Shown piece by piece: positions 35,597 to 47,709 of a DNA stretch of 64,000 bases. The position numbers and the translations under genes are program-made. The stretch is from Pardosa pseudoannulata (lineage: Eukaryota; Arthropoda; Arachnida; Araneae; Lycosidae). Under the pieces are notes generated by a model, which did not search any database, had not been told where the DNA came from, and saw nothing but the letters and a program-made list of their open reading frames with translations. The stretch is taken from positions 58,948,817 to 59,012,816 of the forward strand of contig CM063503.1 in the NCBI GenBank assembly GCA_032207245.1. The letters run 5' to 3'. How positions within the stretch are numbered: the stretch's first letter is position 1; each line of letters opens with the position of its first letter.

Positions 35597-36369
35597 TTCT
35601 ACCTTTTTTTGTTGATGAGCCTATGTTTTTACTCATGCACACTGGAGATATGTGGCCACTTTTGCCACAAGCATGACATTTTGCAGATTTGTACTTGCAT
35701 TTAGCAGGGTCATCAGCCCCACATCTGAAACATTTAGAGTACTTCTTACCCTGTGCAGAACCATTTTTTTGTTGCTGAACATTCTTTTTAGAAAACGCTG
35801 AAGCGCTCTGATGCACTTTGTTTACACTTGGTGTAAATTGCTTCATGTTAGCCGCATCGCTTTCTGCTATTTCGATGGCGATAGCTGTATCCACTGCATC
35901 TGACAGCTTCAGATCCTTCTTTGCTAGAAGTCTCTTTTGAATGTTTTCGTTGCACAGTCCACATACAAAACGATCCCGTAGTGCTTCGTCAAGAAAAGCA
36001 CCGAATTCGCACGTGGATGCCAGCCTACGTAATTCCACCAAGTACTGCGAAACTGACTCTCCAGCTGTTTGATTTCGTCTATGAAATCGGAAAACGCTCG
36101 GCAATGATGATAGGAACAGGTTTAAAATGTAGCGTCAACACTTCCTTCAATTCCGCATACGAACAGTCACTGGGCTTTTTCGGAAGTAGCAAGTTTCGGA
36201 GCAATTTATACGTATTCATTCCAATTGCAGAGATAAACACTGATACTTTCTTGCTTTCTTCAACATCATTAGCAAGAAAAAAATGTTCCAGTTGTTCAAC
36301 ATATAAGTTGAAATCATCCAATTCCACATCGAATGGATGCAACGTGCCGATTAGGCCTAACTTGCTCAT
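35583..36369 (-). pseudogene. Gypsy gag, one frameshift
   Basis: It starts MSKLGLIGTLHPFDVELDDF at 36369, an N-terminus typical of Mag/gypsy-type gag. A frame change near 36095 leads to the second part with ESVSQYLVELRRLA and RDRFVCGLCNENIQKRLL, the usual capsid C-terminal region. The nucleocapsid has two zinc knuckles, CFRCGADDPAKC and CHACGKSGHISPVC. It would form the capsid and bind element RNA. The end overlaps the protease frame by 14 bases in a different frame, so a programmed frameshift is possible, as is a simple indel. Confidence 0.9.
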
Positions 36370-36430
36370 GTTTACTTATTTAAAAATAATAAAATACGGC
36401 TAAAAGAGCATAAAGTTCCGTGATTTCGTA

Positions 36431-36443
36431 ATCCTCGTCGCCA
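36431..36443 (-). promoter_or_regulatory. Primer-binding site matching the 3' end of tRNA-Ser(GCT)
   Basis: On the minus strand tggcgacgaggat starts three bases after the 5' LTR. Its complement, atcctcgtcgcca, corresponds to the acceptor end plus CCA of animal tRNA-Ser(GCT) as I remember it (…atcctcgtcg + cca). Reverse transcription would be primed here. Confidence 0.8.
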
Positions 36444-36445
36444 AT

Positions 36446-36634
36446 TATAATGTATTTAGGTTAATACAATTAAGATACATGAAAATACTTTCATAAATAA
36501 GGTAGTCTTTATTGTCGGCGTGCAAGTGCACGTAAGTTTACTTACTGACTGCCGCATGCCTGTTACATGTGTAGTTACAGTTACAGTGATATGAAATTAC
36601 ATGGAGTTCGGATTTATATGATAGGGATATCACA
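36446..36634 (-). repeat. 5' LTR of the gypsy element
   Basis: 189 bp, same ends as the 3' LTR. It contains an aataaag signal-like sequence on the minus strand within gacaataaagactacc. The primer-binding site follows three bases after its end. Confidence 0.95.
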
Positions 36635-36639
36635 GTGTC

Positions 36640-37008
36640 CATCCCTCTAGAGAGAGGAAAGGTTTGGTGTGAGTCAAGAGACGATTTAATTTTTTGCGGA
36701 CTTCGGGATGTGAGCAAAGTCCTCATTGTTAGACTGCCAGAGTCTAAAAAGAGAATGTTTCAATTCCTTTTGGGGCCAAGAGGCCAGAAAAGTATTAGGG
36801 AGCGATCAGCTTCATCTCGTAGATAAGCAGTGGAAGAAGAAGGGTTTCTATATCGGATATCGGCAGTAGAGGAACTCCGTCCTGGGGATCATTGTATATA
36901 CCCATTTCATCCAAGGTGCTTCAATAAAGAAAGTTTAATTGTACGGGTTATCTTCTGTGGTGTCCTTAAGCACCTGTACACTTTAGTCTAGGTGCTAAAT
37001 ACGTTACA
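36640..37008 (+). mobile_element. Right part of the older LTR (...GTTACA)
   Basis: It continues directly from 32043 if the gypsy element and one gtgtc copy are removed. It contains AATAAA at 36923-36928 and ends in aaatacgttaca, complementing the tgtaac start at 31775. The sequence is less AT-rich than the flanks. No gag or pol remnant follows. Confidence 0.58.
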
Positions 37009-37559
37009 GTACTAATAACTAATACCAAGTCAAAGGAGACTCACAATTAACTCACAAAAATTTATAGTTATCTTTTAAAATCCAGCAATATTAAAAAAAT
37101 GGGATCTTTGAAAGTCACTCGTAAGAGTGAGCTCTTAGCTCTCATAAAATGCAATGAAGCCGTCAAAAACGTTAAAATTGTTAACAGGATCCATATTTCG
37201 TTACTGTATGCATACAAGCAGAAATATTTCGAAGAAATTCCTTACAGGGAATATTCTAACAGAAGTTGAGTCTAGTGACTTTCCAGAACTTTCGTCATCT
37301 TTTGCTGGGATATCTCTAAAATATCTTCCATTTTTATAAACAACAGTTAGTCTTATATAAAGACTGGAAGTACACCGCCTGTAACACAAACAAACTGCCT
37401 GCTAGTACTAGTCTTGTGAAAAAAATTCAGTACCTCCCGTCAGTGGCTAAAATAAGCTTTCAGTTCGTATAACTTTTATCAGTAAACCATGGTAGTGTTT
37501 TAAATAGCACAAACTCACATCAAATATAAAAACTTGTCATAGCCCCGAGATCTATAAAC

Positions 37560-38270
37560 ACTATGTTGAGTACAAACTAACAACGAACCGGGTCCATATG
37601 GCGAGGCCCTCTAGGCTTCTCCCGGGGATGATGGGAAGATCTCATGTATTGGGCCATCCTACACGCCCGATCACCTTTGAAATGGCCATAGCGCCACAGG
37701 CGCCACATGCGGGAGAACGCAGCAGAGTTCGGTCAAGGGCGGAATTTGGAAAACTACTAGATGCACTAGCGGGCCTCTTGACGTTGGAATTATTGGGGGT
37801 GGCTCGAACCACGCGGGCCAAAAGGGAGCTAAAAAAGCTCAGTGAATTTAGCTCGTTGCACTTAAAGGGGGGAACCGGGAGAGCCTAAAAGAGAATCAGA
37901 AAATTTTGAAGGGCGGCAGTCGAAATCCTGGGTCTCAGGATCATCACTCGAAAGTCATTGTGACGGAGCTTTGGCTCACCCTATGAAACCCTCGTGACTC
38001 GGATTGCTAAAAAAATACCCAACTGAAACCTTGCATTAGCTTCAGGGGTGAAAAACTAGAGAAACTGAAACCTGCACCATAAAATAATGATTAATGGTAA
38101 AAAATTAAAATTAAAATTGGGGGAGGTGCTGAAATCAGCATAAAAGAAAGTCGAGTTGTGGCCACCTCAGTGAATGTGGTCCCTTTGGCTTGGGTGCAAA
38201 GGTTAGCCTCAGGGATCGTAACGTCTGGCTTAGGCTGTCCACGTTGCCGAGTCACTCATCATAGCAGGTT
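37560..38270 (+). repeat. GC-rich unclassified block
   Basis: This stretch is much richer in G and C than its surroundings (for example aaccgggtccatatggcgag at about 37587, and ggccacctcagtgaatgtgg near 38160). A plus-strand open frame of 96 codons (37598-37888) contains RSRVRSRAEFGKLL and TRAKRELKKLSEF. It has no recognised domain. The composition and its position next to an LTR-like sequence suggest the 5' leader or a remnant of a retroelement. A single-copy gene cannot be excluded. Confidence 0.35.
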
Positions 38271-38271
38271 A

Positions 38272-38401
38272 TGTTGAGACCAACAGTGTTACTTGTTCAA
38301 CTATTACCCCTAAGTGTACTTATTGCTCTTAATGTAGTTCACTGATTATACTATCTGTATATAAAAGAAATAAACACCTCGAACTTTAAATGTAAGCAAC
38401 A
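38272..38401 (+). mobile_element. Possible 130-bp LTR (TGTTG...CAACA)
   Basis: The segment starts tgttgagaccaacag and ends tgtaagcaaca, with complementary 5-bp ends. It holds a TATA-like tatataaaag and an AATAAA ten bases apart near 38362, a compact promoter and polyadenylation arrangement common in short LTRs. No second copy is in the window and no primer site follows directly. An open stretch at about 38463-38560 (SPELVKPTSPSKEIASYSEA) might be a gag remnant. Confidence 0.35.
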
Positions 38402-38766
38402 CTAACAATTATTGAATCTACCCGACGTTCCATAAACGAGAGGCTCATATGCCTATATTTCTCCTGAACTGGTGAAACCAACATCTCCGTCCAAAGAAAT
38501 TGCTTCATATTCAGAAGCTCCAGTTATATTATTAGAAAACATGAAAGCTCTTTTCTAGTTGTCTCCGAAACCCGATTTCTATCCCTAAATATTTACATAA
38601 ATAACTGCCATCAATAATATTGTTAACGCAGTCCGTAAGACCACCCCAGAACGCTCTAGCTGCTAAAAAAACTAAACTCGTTAATTGGATCTCTTATCCA
38701 CAAATAATCGCTTTGTGGAAACCTCAACTGTATAAGGAAACACCAACCCTCGTACCCCATTATGAT

Positions 38767-40354
<1,588 letters not shown>

Positions 40355-40512
40355 TGATATCGTATCAAGAACCATAACTGACATGATTTAAGCTCTTAAC
40401 TAGTAAAGTGATCTCTTTTGCCCCAGCTGGTACCTGATGCATCATTCTTTATTTGCATTTTCTTAATCTTTCACCTTTATTCAAAGGAACTATCGGAGTT
40501 TACGATCAAATA

Positions 40513-41709
40513 CACTGTCTACCAATAAGTATTTGGACACCTGTGATAGAAAAGAAAACTAACTTTATTCAAAATCAATAGTTGGTAGAGCCTCCACGAG
40601 AAGCAATTACAGCGTGAACCCTCCGGGCATACTTTCCACAAGTCTTTGTATTACAGCTAGTGGTATTGTCTTCCACTCGGCTTGGAGTAGACATACAAGT
40701 TCCTTCACCGATTTTGGACGGGTAGTGCACCCTTTAATTCGGCGATCCAACTCATCCCAGAGGTTCTCGATAGGGTTCAGGTCTGGGCTCTGGGCAGGCC
40801 AGTCCATTCGATGAACTCCATTGGCACCATACCAAGCCTTGGTTAACCTCGAAACATGACAACTGGCATTGTCGTCCTGAAAGTAACAGGGGTCCAAACC
40901 GTAAAACTACCACAACGTAGGAAGTACACAGTCATCCAAAATAGTGCAGTAGGCATCGGCATTCAGCTTACTATGAATGGGGACCAAGGGTACCAGTCCA
41001 TACTAGGAGAAACACCCCCAGACTATAATTCTCCCTCCGCCGAACTTGACTGTTGGCACAATGCATTCTGGCAGGAGACGTCTCCAGGCAGACGCCAGAC
41101 CCAGACCCTGCCATTCGAGCGGTAAAGGGTGAACCTTGATTCGTCGCCCCAAAGAACCCGTGTCCACTGATCTACTGTGCAATTTCGATGTGCTTTGCAC
41201 CACATTAACCGAGCAGCTCGTTGTACTTTGTGATAAAGGCTTATAGTTAGCAACACGACCATGAAAACCAAGCAGATGTGCTTCCTTACGGATGGTATTC
41301 ATTGAAATAATACTCCGCGATGCCTGTTGAAACTCCTCGCGGATGAGGGCCATCGGCTGGGTGTGGTTCTTCCGAATTTCTCTGGACAGCACTCGTCGGT
41401 ATCTATCTCCCAGTTTTGTTGGTCTGCCGACCCGGGGCACATTTCGACAATCATCGCTCATCTTCCACTTCTTAATCCCATAGGGAACTGACGATTTTGG
41501 GTACTTGAGATCGCTAGCTATGTCCCTTAAGGATCGGCCACATTTGTGATACCCGAGAATCATAACTTTCTCAAAATCAGAGAGCTCCGAACTGCGAGGC
41601 ATCTTGAATGCTACTAATGCCGATGCTGTTTCCTACACGATATATATCGACGAAGGCCGTGACGTACCTCAGGACCGCCGATATCGTCATTTGCATAGGT
41701 GTCCAAATA
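40513..41709 (-). mobile_element. Tc1-family transposon, nearly full length, right end truncated
   Basis: The left terminus cactgtctaccaataagt with atttggacacctg starts after ta (40511-40512), as expected for Tc1 insertion at TA. At the right, only the inner part of the terminal repeat survives (aggtgtccaaata, ending about 41709) before unrelated sequence. The transposase lies on the minus strand between them. The length of about 1.2 kb fits the family once the missing end is allowed for. Confidence 0.85.
40575..41602 (-). pseudogene. Tc1-family transposase (DD34E), frameshifted
   Basis: It starts [20 protein letters not shown] at 41602. A paired-type helix-turn-helix follows ([18 protein letters not shown], then [20 protein letters not shown]). 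The catalytic core shows [12 protein letters not shown] (first Asp), FQDDNASCH (second Asp) and PAQSPDLNPIENLWDELD (Glu). Indels shift the frame after about residue 115 and back again before [15 protein letters not shown]. Near the C-terminus a third shift separates ESMPGG from RGGSTNY and the stop at 40575. The total of about 342 codons equals the usual length. It would cut and paste the element at TA sites, but is inactive as written. Confidence 0.9.
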
Positions 41710-42025
41710 ATAAAGCTGGTTATCTGGTTTCCATTTACAACTTCATGCTATTTGCGGTCTGTGGTAAACTGTTTGAACACAAGACTCTTTGCAGGCTTAT
41801 TCCTTGGTCGAACGGTCGGAACCAGATGCATTCCTATCATTTTGACTTCTGTCCTGTTAGAGACTATCACCCAAATAAAATATTTTTTTTCTATTTTCAC
41901 TTATCTGGATATTACTTATCACATAACTGGTGTGTTTCAGTTAGCGGAAACAATTCCTTCTCTAGCCCTATTAACAACCCAAAACATTCAAAACGCCATT
42001 ATTTATAATGCTTATTTTCAAGAAA
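41710..42025. other. Non-coding stretch between Tc1 and SINE
   Basis: Two overlapping plus-strand open frames cross this stretch without any recognisable domain. Nothing is supported. Confidence 0.4.
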
Positions 42026-42027
42026 AG

Positions 42028-42345
42028 AGCAGCGGTAGCTCAGTCGGCAAAGGCAGTGATCTCGTAACTGAAAGGTTGCGGGTTCGGGTGTGGAGCCGGC
42101 CTAAGATCCGCCGTGTTCACTAAAGGTGGCTAGGGCATGTAAAATATGTTCGTGGTAATAATGTCCTCCAAGTTCTCAATCAATACCTCTAGGGGTGGCA
42201 AGCCAAGACTGGGGGTCTTCTGCTTGGTCCCTGTTTCTAAATTACAAGAACCCAGCGGGGTTAAAGTTACTCGCGTCCATAGCATACCTTAAACTACGCG
42301 TGCTCCTCGGTTGGTGCTAAATGAGTAACAGGTTGACAGTCTTGT
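42028..42345 (+). mobile_element. SINE-A copy (tRNA-derived), best preserved
   Basis: The head has an A box tagctcagtcgg (42036-42047) and a B box within gcgggttcgggtg (about 42081-42089), at the spacing of a tRNA gene. The body contains cctaagatccgccgtgttca, ggcatgtaaaatatgttcgt, aatacctctaggggtggcaa and aacccagcggggttaaagtt. These recur in order at 48237-48518 and 51930-52240. No folded tRNA cloverleaf with a clean acceptor stem is present, so it is not a tRNA gene. Confidence 0.82.
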
Positions 42346-42850
42346 TAAGATAAATGTCTGTATCGCCTGCTGCATTGGAAAAAAATATTTTCAAGGAAGA
42401 CTAAAATTCTGATTGAAGGAAGCTGGCCCGTTCTTAGAAAATCAAGCACCTGCATGCAGATTTTGTGTGTGTGTTATTTTAAAGAGAAGCTGATATAATA
42501 GGCTGACGATATCATAGTTTGAAATGGCCTACTGAAAGAAAAGTGGTAGCCTGTGACTCTGGACGATTTTCCAACAATAAATCAGGAATAATATGCTATA
42601 ATATTCATTAAAAGGAAATGCATAGGAAGGTTTTATTATAAAAGTAACAACAGCATGTTAGTCTGTTGTGTTTTGATACCTTGCTCTATAGCACCTATTA
42701 TGACGAATGTGAGATGTTTTTTGTTGAATGCTAGAAAATTCCCCGAGTTTTGGATCACACTCAGGAGCGGAGATTCTTCTCCCGATAATGTAACTCTTTC
42801 CCTCTTGCCAAGCTCATACCGAAAAGATATTGAAAAAAATGTATTCATAC
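42345..42850. other. Unclassified sequence between SINE-A and a Tc1 fragment
   Basis: Moderately complex sequence. The plus-strand open frame 42655-42897 has no known domain. Confidence 0.35.
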
Positions 42851-42869
42851 TCTACATTCTCTGGTTGTA

Positions 42870-43030
42870 CAGGAAGATTAAGAAGTGGCCTATGTGATTA
42901 AGAAGTGGAAGGTGAGTGGTGGTGGTTGGAATGTGCCCAGAGACGGCAGACCAAAGAAACTGGGAGATAGAGACCGACGAGTGCTGTCCAGAGAAATTCG
43001 GAAGAACTGCACCCAACCGATGGCCCTCAT
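42870..43030 (+). pseudogene. Second Tc1 transposase fragment (helix-turn-helix region)
   Basis: On the plus strand it reads VIKKWKVSGGGWNVP, then [20 protein letters not shown] and [11 protein letters not shown]. This parallels the N-terminal part of the transposase at 40575-41602 ([43 protein letters not shown]). It breaks off where a tRNA-like SINE head begins on the opposite strand. The opposite orientation and many differences show it is a separate insertion. Confidence 0.85.
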
Positions 43031-43034
43031 CCGC

Positions 43035-43105
43035 TGGGTTCATGCTACACTAGAACCGGCACACTGACCACTAGGCCATACCCAGACCACGAGCCGAGTC
43101 TATTG
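43035..43105 (-). mobile_element. tRNA-like SINE head fragment
   Basis: On the minus strand, tatggcctagtggtcagtgt (A-box-like) is followed by gccggttctagtgtagc (B-box-like). It differs from both SINE-A and SINE-B heads, so it may be a third family or a diverged SINE-B. Confidence 0.55.
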
Positions 43106-43109
43106 CGAT

Positions 43110-44820
43110 TACTACCTTGAATTAAAATTATCAGTTATGTGTGTAAATAATGCGCTATTTACTTAGAATTTTTAAAATATTGTTTTTTCCACAAAATTTC
43201 AAAATTTCCCCATATCTTCCTAAAATTCGCGATTTCCCCTTTGCTTCAAAATTCCCAGATTTTTATTTTACAATTTTACCTTTGAACAAAATTTTTACAT
43301 TATTTAAACAAACCAGAGACAGACATTGCTCTTGTCAGCCCGTTAATAATGTCCACATTCTCAAAATAATAAATGCTACTATCTGGAGCCAGCTATAGCA
43401 TGATTCTTTTTTCTTCTAATATATTAGATCCTTGCAGTACTACCACGTATGAGTCATTTATAATGTTGTTATTCGTATAGCTATAATTATAATGAAATAC
43501 ACGTATATTCCAGTTCTTATGCTAAAACTCCCGTTGCTTTATACAAATTATGAAAAAATTCGTAATTAAGTATGGTTTTGTCTCAATCTGAAAATGGAAT
43601 TCTCTCGAAACTCCTCCATATTTTTCGTTGAGACTTGAAATTAATAAACTCGTTACAACAGTTTCAGCTTTCCTATTTCTGATTCTATGTTTTTATAATT
43701 TTCATGGATTTTAACCTCATATACTGAAATCTGTCATTTGAATAGTTCTCTTTAATTTTATATACTATGGTACTCTTTACTTTTGCATACTATTTATTTG
43801 CTCATGGAAAAAGTTTATAAAATCGTACAACTCTCTACTCTTATTGCACATTCATTGAAAAATTCTAAACTAAATGAAAAAGTGACTATAAACTTTATTT
43901 GTACTATAGGAAACCAAGCTATGCGAAAATAGAATAGATTTGTGAATAATTCCTCTTCTACATTCTGTAGTCTTCTTTTCTCTGAAAATAATTTTATTAA
44001 TTTTTTTTATTTGAAGGAATCAGTTCGACAGTTGGATTTTCTTGTGCAGACTGCAAACATATTATAAATAATGTAATACCATTTCTAACAAGAAAAAAAA
44101 AAATTAAATCCATATAAAAGAGCTGTAATATCAGAGCCTACAATGAAAATAAGTTGCAATCCCGATAATCTAAATGTGACAATATTCTGGAATTCCTAAA
44201 ACGCAGCAAAAAATAAGTACAATAGAAAACATTATTTTAGATAGTTTTCATTGTGAAGTGATTGTGTGAATAATTCTCGAAATTTATACAAATCACAACA
44301 CAGTGCCAGCAACAGAAAAGCTAATTCCTACACAAAAGGAAAAATTAATTTTCCATTGAAACAATAAAGTTGTTATTAAATTCTTAATATTTATTATTAC
44401 CAAACCACTTTCATAATCTGATTTAGATATATATTTATTTCCTTTGTATTATACATGTGTTAATAGAAATAGTTTTAAGCATTATTTAATGGTTTATATT
44501 CTAAATATATTAATGAATAAATGATATATTTTCTAAAAACCGTAATACTTTATAAATTAAAACCCAACAGGCGTAATAATTTTCCTATTTTCTAAAAGAA
44601 CTCGACTTTTCTACATATGCAAATATTTAAAAGGCGACCCGTAAACCGCATGCAAACGTTTATACTGTGAAAAATAGAAAAATAATAAGAAAATTAAAAT
44701 AAACTTTGTTATGAATTAAAGTTATGAAAAACCATAATTAATAAACGAGAAAAGAGAAACAGAAAATGGAATACATTATTTTAAACAGCAACGTCATACT
44801 GTTAACTGTAACTGCGAATA
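43110..44820. other. AT-rich non-coding stretch upstream of a promoter
   Basis: No coding region was recognised. An open frame of 82 codons at 43150-43398 is Phe/Ile-rich without motifs. Confidence 0.45.
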
Positions 44821-44824
44821 ACGG

Positions 44825-44860
44825 TCTATAAAGTTCGGCAAACTTCATTTCGTTCTCAGT
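44825..44860 (+). promoter_or_regulatory. Core promoter: TATA box plus TCAGT initiator
   Basis: tctataaag (TATAAA at 44827-44832) is followed by cgttctcagttcg, in which TCAGT (44856-44860) places the +1 A at 44858. That is 31 bases from the first T of the TATA box, the standard spacing. TCAGT is the common arthropod initiator. A good 5' splice site lies 38 bases further on. Repeats with similar ends were not seen nearby, so this looks like a genuine gene promoter. Confidence 0.65.
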
Positions 44861-44895
44861 TCGTGTTTTTGGAAGATCCAGATTCCGAAAGAGTG
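44858..44895 (+). other. Predicted short non-coding first exon with strong donor
   Basis: From the predicted start to gaaagagtg the sequence has no ATG and is followed by gtaagtaaat, a near-perfect donor. The downstream coding exon was not identified with confidence. The next plus-strand gene-like sequence begins after an acceptor-like ttattcc-ag at 61704. Linking the two over 16.8 kb is speculation. Confidence 0.5.
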
Positions 44896-44899
44896 GTAA

Positions 44900-46515
44900 G
44901 TAAATTTCAGGTCTCTTAAATTTATCTTTGATTTTGTTTTATCATAATTTTAATACTTTAACCATATTAATAATATTCATACTTGAAACAAAGTGTAAAA
45001 AACTTCGTAATATCATTCAGAATTTCCGTATATTAACAAGAAAACGAAAGTTTAATCTATCAAGTTTTGTTTCGTAAGTTCTTCAGTTTTATATAAAGTC
45101 TGTAAGTGCTTCGTTCATTGATTTATTAAAAATATATTTGAAAAGAACTATCATTTCATTTGTTTATTAACAGTCATATCCTACATACTTATGAGTTGCA
45201 CTTAATCTTTGAACTTAAAGGAAGTACTCAAAAGCACTTAACGATGTACAGTTTTATAAATCTTAGTATTTGATGTATATTAATAATACCATACTTTACT
45301 GTTAAAAGATCGTAAATCACTAACTAGAGTTTTGATTTCGCCACAGAAAATTAATCATTGACGTATGACGCATACTTTTTGAGCTATCAATGTACTGTAA
45401 GTCGAGGTATATCGTTTAAACAAGAAAGATTTAATTCAAGAGTATTTTGAAGTCTAATGATGTTCAAAATAATGTTTTGATTATGTGTGGGACTTTATGA
45501 ATATTTTCTTTATTAGGGTGAGTTGATATCGGTATTTTCAGTTGAGCGACATATAACGTTCACTTACGTTGTTTTGGACGAAGATCGCACTAACAGGCCT
45601 AAATCAGGCTATAGAATACATTAAATTCTAGTTAGCGTTTTTCTTTCAGTTATGATCTGTAGAATGTGGTGGGGAATTTTTCTGCATTACTGTTCTTATT
45701 CATCGTGATATTAATTGTACCTATTTTTTGTTGATTTTCGGCAATCTATGTAAAGAAATAATTTTTTCTTTTGGTTGGATTTTATTAGCTCATTTTAATT
45801 GTGATGCACAAAGCATATATTTTGAGTATTTCTATTTAAACTTTTCATTCTATAGATTTTTTTAATCAATTAAACCACACCAAAATTCTTCACTAATTGA
45901 ACTATACGTTGCTTCTTCGTATTTGAAGTAGAAATTCAAAAAGTTTACATTAGAACGCATACAACTATTTTAATTGTAAGAATAATAATAGGAATAAGCA
46001 CGAATAAGAAAATATTTGCGTTTTTAACATTACATGCGTTTTACTCAAAATGAGAGGTTTTTTTTTTTATTTTCACGCAATTTAAATAAAGTATTGTACA
46101 TATTGATTTCAAATTTTCAATCTAAGTGTATTATAATGGTAAAATGAATCCCCTTCTACTTTTGATATTGTATTTTTACTTTATTTGGTATTTATAGTAC
46201 ATAGCATATAATTTTCAAATAGCATTTTAGCTTCTTGTAAAAAATATTGTGAAGTTTCTAATACTTTTTCAAATTCAAATACATGAATTATATCTAGTAC
46301 TTATTGTTTACAAAAATACAAAAGTTAGTAAAAAAAATCTCAATTTGTGTTGTAAGTCTGTTTGCAGTACGTTAGATAAATATTGAATTTTTTAAAACAA
46401 ATGCTTAACTTTATTTTATAAAATTTTTTTAATTTTTCCAAAACCAAAGTAAACTTGGGGAAGAACATAGCTAGGTATGTAAAACAAATGCTAACTATTT
46501 CCAGATTTTGGTTTT
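44900..46515. other. Probable first intron or intergenic, no gene
   Basis: AT-rich. No exon was recognised. Confidence 0.45.
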
Positions 46516-46517
46516 GG

Positions 46518-46662
46518 GGTGCTAAGATCTTATGTTTTGTTACACGGGTGATAAAGAGACCGAAACCTACTGCTTAAATCCGATTTCGAACGGCTACGAG
46601 GATCCATGCCGTCAGCAGGACTCGAACCGGCAAACCGAAGAGCAACGCCCTACCCATTCGGT
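46518..46662 (-). mobile_element. SINE-B copy
   Basis: On the minus strand, gaccgaatgggtagggcgtt (A box region) and gccggttcgagtcctgctg (B box) form a tRNA-like head. The body follows with gtagccgttcgaaatcgg, atttaagcagtaggtttcgg and a tail cccgtgtaacaaaac. The same order is found on the plus strand at 47546-47705. Confidence 0.75.
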
Positions 46663-47545
46663 CAATTTTTGGATTCAAGATTTTGAATACGGTGTTTTGT
46701 TAGTCGAGCTTAATTATAGGCAGTAATATAGCGGTGGCATGCAGCACTAATAACCGTTGATATTTTTTCGTTATATAAATATTTTGCTATAAGCTGAAAT
46801 TTTTCAGGAATAGGATGCTTGTTTTATTACGTAGCAAGAAGTTGTGAAATAATATAATTTTAAAATTATTCTATGTAAATAATTTGTATTATCGCATGTA
46901 CTTGTCTGTTTAAGGAAAGCATTGTTTCAATCCCGTAGAGAACACAATGAATCATTCATGGTGCAAATGTTTACAACGTATATAATAAATAGTGTGATGC
47001 AAGGGACAGCATAGAATATGTCGAAATATTTCTGTTGCATTGTTATAAACGTTAAAGTACGTTATAATGACGTTTTTCGTTGTATAGAGTGTGAATTATA
47101 ATCAAAATGGAGGCGAACAGCTAGATGTTACAACATTCCTAAGTACAAACATTCGGCGTTCTACAGCTAATTGTTTTTGAGTTCTGACCGGTGGCGTTAA
47201 CATCCGTTATATTGAACTTCTTGTTATATACAGTTCCGATTGCTATCACAAAATGAGATGCGCAACTAAATGCTGTAAGAGTTCTAAATATAAAATGTTA
47301 GCATTTGACAGCTAATCGTTTTTGAGTTATGCGAGATGGATACTTACGTGTGCACAGGTGTCATGTTGAAACTAGTCAAAATTCATTCAGAAAAACTGAA
47401 TGGTTATTTAAAGTTTCAATATAAAAGTTTCCTTGTGTACAGGAACTTATCAAAATATATTAATGCTTGGTCAAAATGGGTGTTTTGGTTGAAATCTAAA
47501 ACCGCAAAATCTTCTAGATTACAAATTTTCCTTCACTTTTCCCAG

Positions 47546-47705
47546 CCGAACGATGGCCGAATGGTTAGGGTTCTAGTCTAAGGAAACGGAGTTCGCGGGT
47601 TCGAATCTCACTGTAGCATGTATGTTCGTAGCCCTTCGGAATCGGCTTTAAGCAGTAGGTGTCGGTCTCATTAGCACTCGTGTTGCATAAAAGTAGACCG
47701 TAGAG
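47546..47705 (+). mobile_element. SINE-B copy, best preserved
   Basis: A box tggccgaatggttaggg and B box cgggttcgaatctcactg, with an inter-box spacing compatible with a long-variable-arm (Leu/Ser-like) tRNA ancestor. The body has gtagcccttcggaatcgg, ctttaagcagtaggtgtcgg, ctcattagcactcgtg and aaaagtagaccgtag. Two to several copies occur in the window, so it is a repeat and not a tRNA gene. Confidence 0.8.
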
Positions 47706-47709
47706 CTCG

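Larger units (their letters stand above)
32044..36634 (-). mobile_element. Ty3/gypsy LTR retrotransposon, complete in structure, coding-defective
   Basis: Two 189-bp LTRs with three visible differences bound a minus-strand gag, protease, reverse transcriptase, RNase H, integrase order. The 5-bp gtgtc occurs immediately outside both ends (32039-32043 and 36635-36639), a perfect target duplication. A primer-binding site and a polypurine tract are in the correct places. Within the body I see at least two frameshifts, three in-frame stops and a gag/protease frame change. The near-identical LTRs indicate a recent insertion. The wrecked ORFs therefore imply mobilisation in trans or sequencing indels. 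It lies inside an older LTR. Confidence 0.95.

Noticed and set aside
42028..42100. Possible tRNA genes here, at 47546-47620 and at 48480-48518
   Set aside because: Boxes A and B are present, but acceptor stems do not close, and the heads are followed by conserved bodies repeated elsewhere, so they are SINEs.
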